Source of the DNA: Oligoflexia bacterium
GTDB taxonomy: Bacteria > Bdellovibrionota > Bdellovibrionia > JABDDW01
Direction of reading: 5' to 3'
Assembly: GCA_016715815.1 (NCBI GenBank)
Contig: JADJXN010000007.1
Coordinates: forward strand, 8,943 to 72,942
DNA: 64,000 nucleotides
In this document: positions 42,402 to 50,826 of the stretch, one piece after another
Position numbering within the stretch: the first letter of the stretch is position 1
How the letters are laid out: each line of letters begins with the position of its first letter
Notes under the pieces: generated by a model
Told to the model about the DNA's origin: nothing
The model's input: the letters and a program-made list of their open reading frames with translations, nothing else
Databases searched by the model: none
Made by a program: the position numbers and the translations under genes

Positions 42402-44287
42402 TTTTTTTCCTCAAAATACTGCCTTAGCCAAAGCTCTAAAGCGTATAATTCTGTAACGCCCCATGGTGGAGTATAGCCCGGTGTTCTTGATAAAACTTTT
42501 ACTTGTTTCATTAATTTTGTCAACCTTTGTGCGTTAACAAAGCCCTGTCTGGCTATTTCAGTATTATGGCTTAATTGGTTAATAATAAGGGGCATGTCCT
42601 TATCTAGACCCTCTGATGCAGGGTATGTCATATCTCCCTTCCATTTTCGGTTTGTAATCCCAGAGGGTAATATGTTCTTCATGGCGTTTCTTAATAGAGC
42701 TCTTGGCACCCCCCCCCAGTTGATCATTTCGCCTGGTATTGCCATAATAAAATCAAGGATATCTCGGTCCAACATGGGAAAGCTCTGATCGATTTGAAAA
42801 TAAGTACTTATTTTATTGTTCCAATCAAGAGACATAAGCGTGTGCTTTTTTCTTATTTCGGAGTACGTCTCACGCGCATGTTCACTTGCAAAAGACATTT
42901 TCTCCCAAGGGTACAAAATTGGGTGCTGCCAATGTCTAAAGTTTTTTGTAAAAATCAAAAAATCTCTTGGTGAGCCCCTGATTAACTTCGATAGTTTTCT
43001 AAGGGGCGATACAAGGGGCGTAGGGGTATAAGAACGCAGCAAAGATTTAATAAACACTTTATTTAAAAAATCTGTTTTGTCCCCAATATACCATTGATTA
43101 AATTCGCCAAGGTGTTTTTTAACTTTTAAATAGGAAAACTTTTTCGCAAGATCTACTAGATAAGCTTGGGGAAAAAGCAACTGATCTCCCCAGTGGCCGC
43201 TGATTAAGGTCCGGGCCCCATTATTTTTTGCTGCTTCAAAGATTTTTTGTGTTAACTGCCAAGTGTAATCCAAAGAAGGGACTTCTGCTTGGTACAAGAC
43301 TTTATTGGCATCTTGTACAATACCTGCAAGGGCTGAGACCTCTATGCGATGGATGGGGGCGACATATTTTTTTTCTAGCTCTAACAAGAAGGCCGTTTCA
43401 TCGGCTCGTGGGTTATCTTTTTGATAAAATGAAATTCCAAAAATTGCATTTTTGCCTTCCAACTGTGCTAGAGCAAAAATCGTTGAGGAATCAAGGCCGC
43501 CACTTACAGTCACCGCAATGGGATAGGAGCTCCGCATTCGGCGTTTAACAGATTTCTTATATAGATCAAAAAATGCTTGGGAATATTCTTCAAAATTAGA
43601 AAAACTAATTGTTTTTTGGGTGTCAAAATCCCAGTACTGCTTTTTCCTAAAAGAGTTGCTTTCAAAGATCAGCATATGAGCGGGCTCTACGGCAAAAATA
43701 TTTTTAAAACAAGTAATACTGGTGTCTTGCCTTGTGTTTGATAACATAAATTCTGCAAGCCCTTCATCAGAGGGCTCTTTTGGTATTTGTGGGTGTGTTA
43801 AAAGAGCTTTAATTTCCGAGGCAAAAACTAAATGCTTATTATCTATGTAGTAATAAAGTGGGCGAATGCCAACAACATCTCGCGCTAAAAAAAGTTTTTG
43901 TTTTTTTTTATCAAAAAGTGAAAAAGCATATTCTCCCACTAGTTTTGATGCAAACTCTTCGTCCCATTTTTTGTAGCAATGTAATACAAGTTCTGCATCA
44001 GAAATTTGTAAGCCTTGGGAAAGCCCGCACAGGTTTAAAAGCGACTCTCTGTTATCTATTCGCCCATCAAAAGCCAAATAGAGTCCATTAGGGTCCATGA
44101 GTGGCTGTGTTTCATGGGCCTCTTCCGGAGTAACGCGCATTTGTTGAAATGCTAATGCAAAATTTTGATCGATTATATTTTTTTGGCCATCAGGGCCACG
44201 ATGGGATAAGGCTGAGCTCATTTTATCTAAAATAAAATCCAACTCGGGATAGGAATGTTTAGCCCATATACCTGCTAAGCCGCTCAT
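42398..44287 (-). CDS. asparagine-synthase-like lasso cyclase (C protein)
   Basis: A 629-residue AsnB homologue with an N-terminal Ntn-glutaminase domain (about 1-190; LSHRGPDGQ near 28) and a C-terminal ATP-pyrophosphatase domain with VTVSGGLDSSTIF near 255. Lasso cyclases use this domain to adenylate the ring Asp/Glu side chain. The start at 44287 has AAGGAGG upstream and gives MSGLAGIW; the catalytic Cys2 of true asparagine synthetases is Ser. The glutaminase is therefore probably inactive, as expected when the amine donor is a peptide N terminus. It overlaps the precursor gene as ATGA. Confidence 0.88.
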   Translation of the reverse strand: MSGLAGIWAKHSYPELDFILDKMSSALSHRGPDGQKNIIDQNFALAFQQMRVTPEEAHETQPLMDPNGLYLAFDGRIDNRESLLNLCGLSQGLQISDAELVLHCYKKWDEEFASKLVGEYAFSLFDKKKQKLFLARDVVGIRPLYYYIDNKHLVFASEIKALLTHPQIPKEPSDEGLAEFMLSNTRQDTSITCFKNIFAVEPAHMLIFESNSFRKKQYWDFDTQKTISFSNFEEYSQAFFDLYKKSVKRRMRSSYPIAVTVSGGLDSSTIFALAQLEGKNAIFGISFYQKDNPRADETAFLLELEKKYVAPIHRIEVSALAGIVQDANKVLYQAEVPSLDYTWQLTQKIFEAAKNNGARTLISGHWGDQLLFPQAYLVDLAKKFSYLKVKKHLGEFNQWYIGDKTDFLNKVFIKSLLRSYTPTPLVSPLRKLSKLIRGSPRDFLIFTKNFRHWQHPILYPWEKMSFASEHARETYSEIRKKHTLMSLDWNNKISTYFQIDQSFPMLDRDILDFIMAIPGEMINWGGVPRALLRNAMKNILPSGITNRKWKGDMTYPASEGLDKDMPLIINQLSHNTEIARQGFVNAQRLTKLMKQVKVLSRTPGYTPPWGVTELYALELWLRQYFEEKK

Positions 44288-44332
44288 TTTGCCTCCTTGC
44301 AAAGTATATAGTAAAATGAATATATATAACAA

Positions 44333-44752
44333 ATGCTGTATTTGGCTGAGGGAGTGGTGTTGAGAAAAAGTGTTAGGGATAAGTTTAAATTGCTACTTCA
44401 AACCGGAAGCTATCTATTGGTGTATCGCATTATGTTGAGCTTTGTTAAATATCCACAAATTAGAAGGGGGCTTAACAAAATTAAGCCACAACAGAAGCAA
44501 AATTATACATTCGGCCAAATCGCTTGGGCTGTTTCGGCTCTTAGTCGGCGCCTTCCCCTTATGACTTGTTTTGTGCAAGCGCTTACGGCCCATAAACTTT
44601 TAAAGCAAAATGGACACAACACTTTACTTTGTATAGGAGTAAAAAGGGGGCAGGAATTTGAGTCCCATGCTTGGGTTGTATGCCAAGACCAAGTCATTTT
44701 AGGTAATATTGACAACCTAGACGAGTATCAAATTATTTTTGAGGAAAAATAG
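44333..44752 (+). CDS. transglutaminase-like lasso leader peptidase (B2 protein)
   Basis: A protein of up to 139 residues matching the B2 family of lasso maturation. The catalytic Cys is in MTCFVQALTAHKLLKQNG (about 80-97), followed by LLCIGVKRG and the catalytic His in SHAWVVCQDQVILGN (about 115-130). B2 removes the leader so the cyclase can close the ring. It is divergent from the cyclase gene with 45 bases between. The ATG at 44333 has no ribosome site; a TTG at 44360 after GAGGGAG is an alternative start and better placed. It is followed after 12 bases by an ABC permease gene. Confidence 0.85.
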   Translation: MLYLAEGVVLRKSVRDKFKLLLQTGSYLLVYRIMLSFVKYPQIRRGLNKIKPQQKQNYTFGQIAWAVSALSRRLPLMTCFVQALTAHKLLKQNGHNTLLCIGVKRGQEFESHAWVVCQDQVILGNIDNLDEYQIIFEEK

Positions 44753-44764
44753 GTAAAGGTTTAA

Positions 44765-45550
44765 ATGATCAGAATATTTCAAATGCTTTGCTTTCAAAAT
44801 TTTAAAGAAGCCTACCCACGGTTTTGGCCAGTATTTGGTGAGGTTATTAATATTGCTCTAAGTTTATCGATATATTGGTTTACAGCAAAAGCTTTTGGAG
44901 TGCATTTTGAAGGAAATTATTTTTCTTACATTCTTATAGGAGATATTGCTCTTGCTATTCCTGCGCTACTATTTACCAGTGTGGCCATGCGCCTAAGGGA
45001 ATCTATTAATGATGGAACCTTCGAGGCTATTTTGGTATCGCCACCAAAAACATATTTTATATATCTACTTTGGGGGTTGGCTAGCCTGCCTCGGGAACTT
45101 GTTAGAATTTTCCTATTGCTTTTGACGGCAACTTTTTTATTCGATTTTAATATTAGAGAGTACCAATGGTTTAATTTATTTATTTTGGAAATTTTATTTT
45201 TCCCTATCTTCTTGGCCTTGGGCCTTCTTGGTGCAACCATGCTTATTTTTTGGGGACGAGGTGTGTCGGTAATTAATCAAGCGGCCCTCATGCTAACAGT
45301 TTTGGCCGGCGCCTTTTTTCCAGTAACCGTCCTTCCCGAGATTGCCCAAAAGATTTCATTTTATTTTTCACCTTTCAGCCTTTTCTTGGTAACCGCACGA
45401 AAAGTTTTGCAAAGTGACTGGAGTGTTTTTACTACGGCTCTCCCTTGGATTGGAATTTGGTTTATTACAAGTCTGCCTTTGAGCGTCTTACTTTTTAATT
45501 TGGCAATCGATCACAATAAAAAAAGAGGAAGCCCGCTGCTAGTCACATGA
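44765..45550 (+). CDS. ABC-2 type transporter permease
   Basis: A 261-residue permease with six predicted helices. It has the ABC-2 coupling segment MRLRESINDGTFEAILVSPPKTYFIY near residues 78-103 and the late helix motif GAFFPVTVLPEIAQKISFYFSPFSLF near 180-205, both typical of drug or polysaccharide exporters. It is directly after the B2 gene and so may export the mature peptide, energised by the ATPase encoded convergently at 45539-46222, whose 3' end overlaps by 12 bases. Many lasso clusters export with a fused ABC protein; a split pair also occurs. Confidence 0.85.
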   Translation: MIRIFQMLCFQNFKEAYPRFWPVFGEVINIALSLSIYWFTAKAFGVHFEGNYFSYILIGDIALAIPALLFTSVAMRLRESINDGTFEAILVSPPKTYFIYLLWGLASLPRELVRIFLLLLTATFLFDFNIREYQWFNLFILEILFFPIFLALGLLGATMLIFWGRGVSVINQAALMLTVLAGAFFPVTVLPEIAQKISFYFSPFSLFLVTARKVLQSDWSVFTTALPWIGIWFITSLPLSVLLFNLAIDHNKKRGSPLLVT

Positions 45551-46222
45551 GTTTGTAGTATCAAAAAGGCCCCCATTTTTTAACTCAATACATCTGGAGG
45601 CAATACTGGATAAAAAATTATGTTCGTGGGCTGAAAATAAAATAGTTTTTTTGTGTTTATTTTGAGTAAAAAAAGATTTTAAAATTTCAGTGGATTTAGA
45701 ATCTAAGTGCAGCCCCGGCTCATCTAAAAATAAAATAGAGGGGTCGTGTAGTATTCCCCGAAAGAGGTTAAGTGAGTGCTTCATTCCAGCCGAGCAAACA
45801 TAAAATGGTGTTTTAAGAGCGTCTGTAAATGGGGTAACCTGCTCCCATGTTTTAATTTTTCTATTTATAGCATTTTTATCTAATTTATAAAAAGAGCCAA
45901 AAAGGTATAGGTTTTGTAGTCCATTTAAGCGGGGAAAAAAGGCACTTTGTGTTGAGGAGATCCAACCCATTTGAACTTTGGCTTTTAAAGGTTCTTTAAT
46001 AACAGAATAACCATTAAGCCACGCGTCCCCTTTTGTTGGTTTTAACAATGTTGCTAAAATACGTAGCAGTGTTGTTTTCCCGGCGCCATTACTTCCCCTT
46101 AACAAAACAATTTCGCCACTATTAATATTGATATTTATATTGTTGAGAACTTGTTTGGCTCCAAAACAGCGTTGCAGGTCCTTAATTTGTATCGCCAGTG
46201 ATTTTGTAGACTCTTGATTCAT
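45539..46222 (-). CDS. ABC transporter ATP-binding protein
   Basis: A 227-residue ATPase with Walker A RGSNGAGKTT (near residue 39), a divergent signature CSAGMKHSLNLFRGIL (near 140; the usual LSGGQ is changed), Walker B ILFLDEP and H-loop FSAHEHNF. The arrangement matches ATPases of ABC-2 exporters. It is encoded on the strand opposite to its likely partner permease, and the two genes overlap at their 3' ends by 12 bases. It could also serve the polysaccharide genes to the right. Confidence 0.85.
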   Translation of the reverse strand: MNQESTKSLAIQIKDLQRCFGAKQVLNNINININSGEIVLLRGSNGAGKTTLLRILATLLKPTKGDAWLNGYSVIKEPLKAKVQMGWISSTQSAFFPRLNGLQNLYLFGSFYKLDKNAINRKIKTWEQVTPFTDALKTPFYVCSAGMKHSLNLFRGILHDPSILFLDEPGLHLDSKSTEILKSFFTQNKHKKTILFSAHEHNFLSSIASRCIELKNGGLFDTTNSCD

Positions 46223-46258
46223 TTGTTGCTAGCATAATGATGTTTTGGAGGGGTGTAA

Positions 46259-47557
46259 ATGGATTTGTCTCTTGTAATACCCTGTTATAACGAGGCACTG
46301 TATTTAAAAAATAATTTTAATGCTCTGGTTAGTGTATTAAAGCAGACTAGCTATGAGTTTGAAATTATTTTTGTTGATGATTGCAGTACAGATAACACAA
46401 AAGAGATCATTGGCGAAATTAGTAACTCAAGCCATAATTGTAAAGCCATATTTAATTTAAAAAACTTAGGCAGAGGCACTTCTTTTAAGCAAGGCTTTTC
46501 AGTGGCTGAGGGGCGAATTATTGGCTTTATTGATATCGATTTAGAAATAGCCCCCCATTATATTCTTGATCTCATTTCCAAAATTGATAAAGAAGGTTTT
46601 GATTTATCACTTGGCCGGCGCTTTTTGTTTTATGGCTTTCAAAAACCAATACGTAATATTTTTTCCCTTCTTTGTAGATATTTCTGCTCTCTAGTACTTG
46701 GAACGCAAAATTACGACACCCAAGTTGGATGTAAGTTTTTTAATGGCCATACGGCGCGACCGAGTATTTTAGAAAGTAAAAGTAGTAGTTGGTTTTGGGA
46801 TACAGAAGTTATATTTATGGCGCAATTAAATAAACTAAAGATTGTTGACATTCCAGTTCGCTATAGACCGCTTAAAAATAAAAAATCAACAGTGAGAATT
46901 ATTCCTGACACGATTAAATTTATACAAGGGGTGCGTGAACTAAGGCGCAAAATGGGATTGAGTTTATCTAATCGCTCCCCCATATATTGGAGCAATAAAG
47001 GGTATAACTTTATTATGCAACTATTGACTGGGAAGAGTTTTCAACAATCTTTTTCAAAAGTGGCAGAGCTTATTCCAGAAAGTGCTTCGGTTATTGATGT
47101 TTGTTGTGGAACTGGAGAGTTTTATTATAAACATTTAAAACAAAAAAATTGTGATTATAGAGGGCTTGACTATAATTATCGTTTTGTAAAAGGCATTAAT
47201 AAAAGAGGGGTAAAATCAAACTTGTCTGATGTTCGTTATGAGAAAATCCCGGCTTGTGACTATGTTGTTATGGTTTCAAGTTTTTATCATTTTAAAAAAC
47301 AAAAAAATGAAATATTAAAAAACATGCGAGCCTCGGCTCAAAAGGCGGTAATTATTAGTGAGCCTGTGCACAATTTTTCGCGGCACCGTATTGGTTTTGT
47401 GTCAAAGGTGGCAGTTATGCTAAGTAAGCCTGGGGAAGGGGAGTATATGGAACGCTTTAATTTAAAAGAGTTTCAAGAATTTGCACAAGCGGAAGGAGCA
47501 ACAGAGTTTTATTTTAACTCTAAAGATAAAAATGCCATTGCGGTTTTTAAAACTTGA
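46259..47557 (+). CDS. fusion of GT2 glycosyltransferase and class I SAM methyltransferase
   Basis: A 432-residue two-domain protein. Residues 1 to about 235 form a DPM1/GtrB-type GT2 domain: VIPCYNEALYLKNN, FVDDCSTDNTKEII and the DxD metal motif in FIDIDLEIAPHYI, without the C-terminal helices of polyprenyl-linked relatives. Residues about 250-432 form a Rossmann methyltransferase: SVIDVCCGTGEFYYKHL (SAM motif I), RGLDYNYRF, YVVMVSSFYHFKKQ. Such fusions could make and methylate a sugar, or glycosylate and then methylate an acceptor. It is divergent from the ABC ATPase gene with 36 bases between and is followed by another GT2 gene. Confidence 0.82.
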   Translation: MDLSLVIPCYNEALYLKNNFNALVSVLKQTSYEFEIIFVDDCSTDNTKEIIGEISNSSHNCKAIFNLKNLGRGTSFKQGFSVAEGRIIGFIDIDLEIAPHYILDLISKIDKEGFDLSLGRRFLFYGFQKPIRNIFSLLCRYFCSLVLGTQNYDTQVGCKFFNGHTARPSILESKSSSWFWDTEVIFMAQLNKLKIVDIPVRYRPLKNKKSTVRIIPDTIKFIQGVRELRRKMGLSLSNRSPIYWSNKGYNFIMQLLTGKSFQQSFSKVAELIPESASVIDVCCGTGEFYYKHLKQKNCDYRGLDYNYRFVKGINKRGVKSNLSDVRYEKIPACDYVVMVSSFYHFKKQKNEILKNMRASAQKAVIISEPVHNFSRHRIGFVSKVAVMLSKPGEGEYMERFNLKEFQEFAQAEGATEFYFNSKDKNAIAVFKT

Positions 47558-47582
47558 GCCTATTTTAGAGGTTACATAAAAA

Positions 47583-48365
47583 ATGTCAAAAATCAGTGTT
47601 GTTATTCCAGTTTATAATCAGTCGCACTTTACAAAGAGATGCTTGCCATCTTTAATTGATGGAGCGGTTGAGCCGCAAGAGCTAATTATTATCGATAACA
47701 ACTCAACTGACGACACACCAAAATATTTAAAAGAGTTTCAAGAATATGCAGAAAATAAAAATTGGAAGATGCAAATTATTACAAACCCCCAAAATGTGGG
47801 TGTGGGGGCGGCGTTTAATCAAGGTATTAAGGCGGCAAGTGCGGAGTATGTAGCCCTTGGCAATAACGACACTTGGATTATGCCCGGCTGGGACAACGCT
47901 TTAATTAACGCTATTGAAACTTTGAAAGCCGACATGGTAGGCCCTCATTTTGACGAGAGCTTATTTAATGAAAAGGAAATTTTAGAAAAGGCAAAAAAAT
48001 TTGTTAAAAAAAATCACGGACGTGCAACGCGCGAGTGGGCTGTTATTTTAATGATGTTTAAAAAAGAAGTTTTTGAAAAAATTGGTCTTTTTGATGAGCG
48101 CTTTTTTATCACCTACGAAGATCGTGACCTAAGAGAGAGAATGGACCGTGCCGGTATGAAGTATTATAAAACTGGTAATTGTTATATTTGGCATCATTCA
48201 AAAGGTACCCGCGATGCCGGTGGTGTTGTTTCTAATTATGAGGCTGATAGTTTAAAAAAATTTATTGAAAAGTGGGGCTTTGACCCAAGGCCACAGGAAA
48301 ACACACTTTTATACCGCTACAAACGCAAATGGGTACGCTTTAAAAATCGGCTAGGTTATCTTTAA
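47583..48365 (+). CDS. glycosyltransferase family 2, rhamnosyltransferase-like
   Basis: A 260-residue GT2 enzyme: SVVIPVYNQSHFTKRCLPSL, IIDNNSTDDTPKYL, VGVGAAFNQGIKAA and the metal site in LGNNDTWIMPGWD, where the usual DxD reads NDT. GLFDERFFITYEDRDLRERM near 175-195 is the acceptor-side ED motif seen in rhamnosyl- and N-acetylglucosaminyltransferases. It probably builds a surface glycan together with the preceding fusion protein. Its 3' end overlaps by 26 bases the convergent SGNH-like gene. Confidence 0.85.
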   Translation: MSKISVVIPVYNQSHFTKRCLPSLIDGAVEPQELIIIDNNSTDDTPKYLKEFQEYAENKNWKMQIITNPQNVGVGAAFNQGIKAASAEYVALGNNDTWIMPGWDNALINAIETLKADMVGPHFDESLFNEKEILEKAKKFVKKNHGRATREWAVILMMFKKEVFEKIGLFDERFFITYEDRDLRERMDRAGMKYYKTGNCYIWHHSKGTRDAGGVVSNYEADSLKKFIEKWGFDPRPQENTLLYRYKRKWVRFKNRLGYL

Positions 48366-49443
48366 TAATTTCAGCAGCTAACTTTATTCCTTCTGGGTTC
48401 CAGTGGGTGTCATCCAGCCAATAAATATACTTATTATTTTTCAATAATTTTTCTGCAACAACTTGAAACTGAGGAAGTAAATTAATGCTATGAACTTTAT
48501 TTTTGCTAAGCTCATTTGAAAGCTGATTTAAATAGGGCTCACTATTTGTTGTGCTTTGGTTTTTGTTCAAATTTGCATAAACAGTGTATTTTTCAGGAAC
48601 AAGTACAACGTGTAGGGTGATTTGTTTTTTTGCTAATAATTTTTTAAGTTCTGTAAAATACTGTGTATCACTAGTTATCTGATTAAAGCTTGGGTGATTG
48701 TACTTCTCTATTTGTGAGGGTGGGTAAATTATTTCCGCATTATTTATTAATTTTTCAATTTTTACATTTGATTCAAAGCGATTTGGAAAAATATTTTTAG
48801 TTACAAAACTCTTTTCAAAGCGAGATGAAATAATCTCAAGGGGGTTAAAATTTTTATAGTAATCAAACAAAATTTTTAATTTGCTAAAAAAACTATTATC
48901 TAAAGTCTTGTTAAAATCCTTTATCTCCTCAGGACTTCTGTGGTGTCTTTCAAGGTGAAAAAACAAAAGAGCCTTGGGAGTTGTTGTTAAATTTTTTAAA
49001 AGCCAAGCTAAATATTCAAGCTCAAGTTTTCCGGCCCCATTATAAACATGAGCATTTAATGCTTTTGATAGCTGCTCTGCTGGAATCTGCTCTTGTGAAA
49101 CGCCCTCGCCAAAAGTAAAGGAATCGCCATAAATAAGAATATCATTTTTTTGATTAAATACATCTAAAGTATTTCTGTAGCCCCATGGATCTGTAATAAA
49201 TATTTCTGAGCGGTATTGACAAAAATCCATGCGGTTTGAAAGTTTTGCCAAGTCTCCACAAATAGCATTTTTTTGCATATTAAAATTGGCTTCAAAAGGT
49301 GCCGCGGGAAGGCGTCTTAAACTGGCGCACTCAAGGGCTCTTGTGCAAAACACTGTGGGAGATAATGAGCGCGGCAAAGTATAAGCTGCTAAAAAAAGAG
49401 CGTATACTATTAAAACTATTTTTATAAAGCCTAAATTCCTCAT
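48340..49443 (-). CDS. SGNH-like extracytoplasmic protein paired with MBOAT (second pair)
   Basis: A 367-residue protein with an N-terminal membrane anchor or signal (about 7-22). It has the SGNH nucleophile motif ILIYGDSFTFGEGV near residue 100 and the catalytic Asp/His in LDDTHWNPEGIKLAA near the C terminus. It is the likely partner of the MBOAT protein encoded nine bases upstream and would O-acylate an extracytoplasmic glycan. Four cysteines in the first 80 mature residues may form disulfides. It shows only motif-level similarity to the SGNH-like protein at 38916. Confidence 0.75.
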   Translation of the reverse strand: MRNLGFIKIVLIVYALFLAAYTLPRSLSPTVFCTRALECASLRRLPAAPFEANFNMQKNAICGDLAKLSNRMDFCQYRSEIFITDPWGYRNTLDVFNQKNDILIYGDSFTFGEGVSQEQIPAEQLSKALNAHVYNGAGKLELEYLAWLLKNLTTTPKALLFFHLERHHRSPEEIKDFNKTLDNSFFSKLKILFDYYKNFNPLEIISSRFEKSFVTKNIFPNRFESNVKIEKLINNAEIIYPPSQIEKYNHPSFNQITSDTQYFTELKKLLAKKQITLHVVLVPEKYTVYANLNKNQSTTNSEPYLNQLSNELSKNKVHSINLLPQFQVVAEKLLKNNKYIYWLDDTHWNPEGIKLAAEIIKDNLADF

Positions 49444-49452
49444 ATCCCTTTC

Positions 49453-50823
49453 TTAAAACTGAAAATATAAAAATGGTGAATTATTATTTGCCAAAATTCT
49501 TACTAGTGAGATTAAAAATAAAGCTGCCATGGCCCAAGATTTAATTTTGCCATATTTATGTTTAAGCTCAAAGGTATTGGGCATTGTATGGGCTATAATA
49601 ATGCTTAATGCTACAACACAGGCCAGAGTTTGCCACTGAGCTGGCATAGCACCTGGCATTTGGCCAAACATTTTATTTAAAATTAAAAATGAAGTAGCCA
49701 TATCAGGGGATCTAAAAAAGACCCAGGCAATAACAACCAATAAAAAGGTGATCATCTTTGCAACAAAGGGTGAAAGCTTGGCATTACCAAACTCTTTCCA
49801 TAAGTGGTTTATAATCAAATAAATTCCATGCAAAGCGCCCCAAATAATAAATGTCCAGTTGGCTCCATGCCAAAGACCGCCTAAAAGCATAGTGATAAAT
49901 AAATTTATTTTAGTTCTCAAAGGTGAGATTCTGTTTCCCCCAAGGGGAATATATAAATAATCTCTTAGCCAAGTAGAAAGGCTAATGTGCCAGCGGCGCC
50001 AAAAATCAGAAATATCTATGGCCTTATAGGGTGAGTTGAAATTTTGTGGAATTCTAATTCCAAACATGTAACCAAGGCCTACGGCCATGTCACTGTAGCC
50101 AGAAAAGTCAAAATACAGCTGATACGTATAGCCCAGCATTATAAGCCAAGTGCCAGAGCTGCTAAGAGTATTTATATTTAAAAATGCTGGGTCAATAATA
50201 GCGGCAATGCTATCTGCGATGAGTACTTTTTTAAAAAGCCCAATAAGAAAAAAGCTAAAACCCTCATTAATTTTGGAAAATTTGTCAGACTTATCAATTT
50301 TCTCTAAATCTTCCTCAATTTGCCTAAAGCGCACAATGGGCCCTGCGACAAGTTGAGAAAATAAAGAAACATAACAAGAAAATTCAAAAAAGTTTTTTGT
50401 AGGCTTAATAGTTCCGCGGTAGGCATCAATAATGTAGCTCATGGTGTGAAAGGTGTAAAAAGATATACCAACTGGTAAAATTATTTTTAAAGCTGGCAAA
50501 TCAACAGCCCAGTGCATATTATCTGCAAAGAAATTATAATATTTAAAAAAACCTAAAAGCGCTAAATCAACACTAATGGCTAAAACCATAGCCCTTTTTT
50601 TAAGTATTTTATTTTTAGCTTTTAAAATATAAAGGCCTGCAAAATAACTTACCAAAGTTGAAAAAAGCATTAATAGGCAAAACCGCGCATCCCACCAACC
50701 ATAAAAAACATAGCCAGTAAGAGTGAGCCAAAAGTAGCGCTCAGTTTTGGTTTTAAGGTTCCAAAAAACAAAATAAGTTATGGGTAAAAAGGCAAATAAA
50801 AAGACAACACTGTTAAAGAGCAT
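49453..50823 (-). CDS. MBOAT-family O-acyltransferase (AlgI-like, second copy)
   Basis: A 456-residue MBOAT protein with about ten helices. FWRRWHISLSTWLRDYLYIPLGGN near residue 265 and GGLWHGANWTFIIWGALHG near 310 (catalytic His) are canonical, and the N terminus LFNSVVFLFAFLPI is typical of AlgI. It is closer to the standard AlgI pattern than the copy at 37462. It is the middle gene of a minus-strand unit: methyltransferase, MBOAT, SGNH-like protein, with spacings of 3 and 9 bases. Confidence 0.92.
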   Translation of the reverse strand: MLFNSVVFLFAFLPITYFVFWNLKTKTERYFWLTLTGYVFYGWWDARFCLLMLFSTLVSYFAGLYILKAKNKILKKRAMVLAISVDLALLGFFKYYNFFADNMHWAVDLPALKIILPVGISFYTFHTMSYIIDAYRGTIKPTKNFFEFSCYVSLFSQLVAGPIVRFRQIEEDLEKIDKSDKFSKINEGFSFFLIGLFKKVLIADSIAAIIDPAFLNINTLSSSGTWLIMLGYTYQLYFDFSGYSDMAVGLGYMFGIRIPQNFNSPYKAIDISDFWRRWHISLSTWLRDYLYIPLGGNRISPLRTKINLFITMLLGGLWHGANWTFIIWGALHGIYLIINHLWKEFGNAKLSPFVAKMITFLLVVIAWVFFRSPDMATSFLILNKMFGQMPGAMPAQWQTLACVVALSIIIAHTMPNTFELKHKYGKIKSWAMAALFLISLVRILANNNSPFLYFQF

Positions 50824-50826
50824 TAT

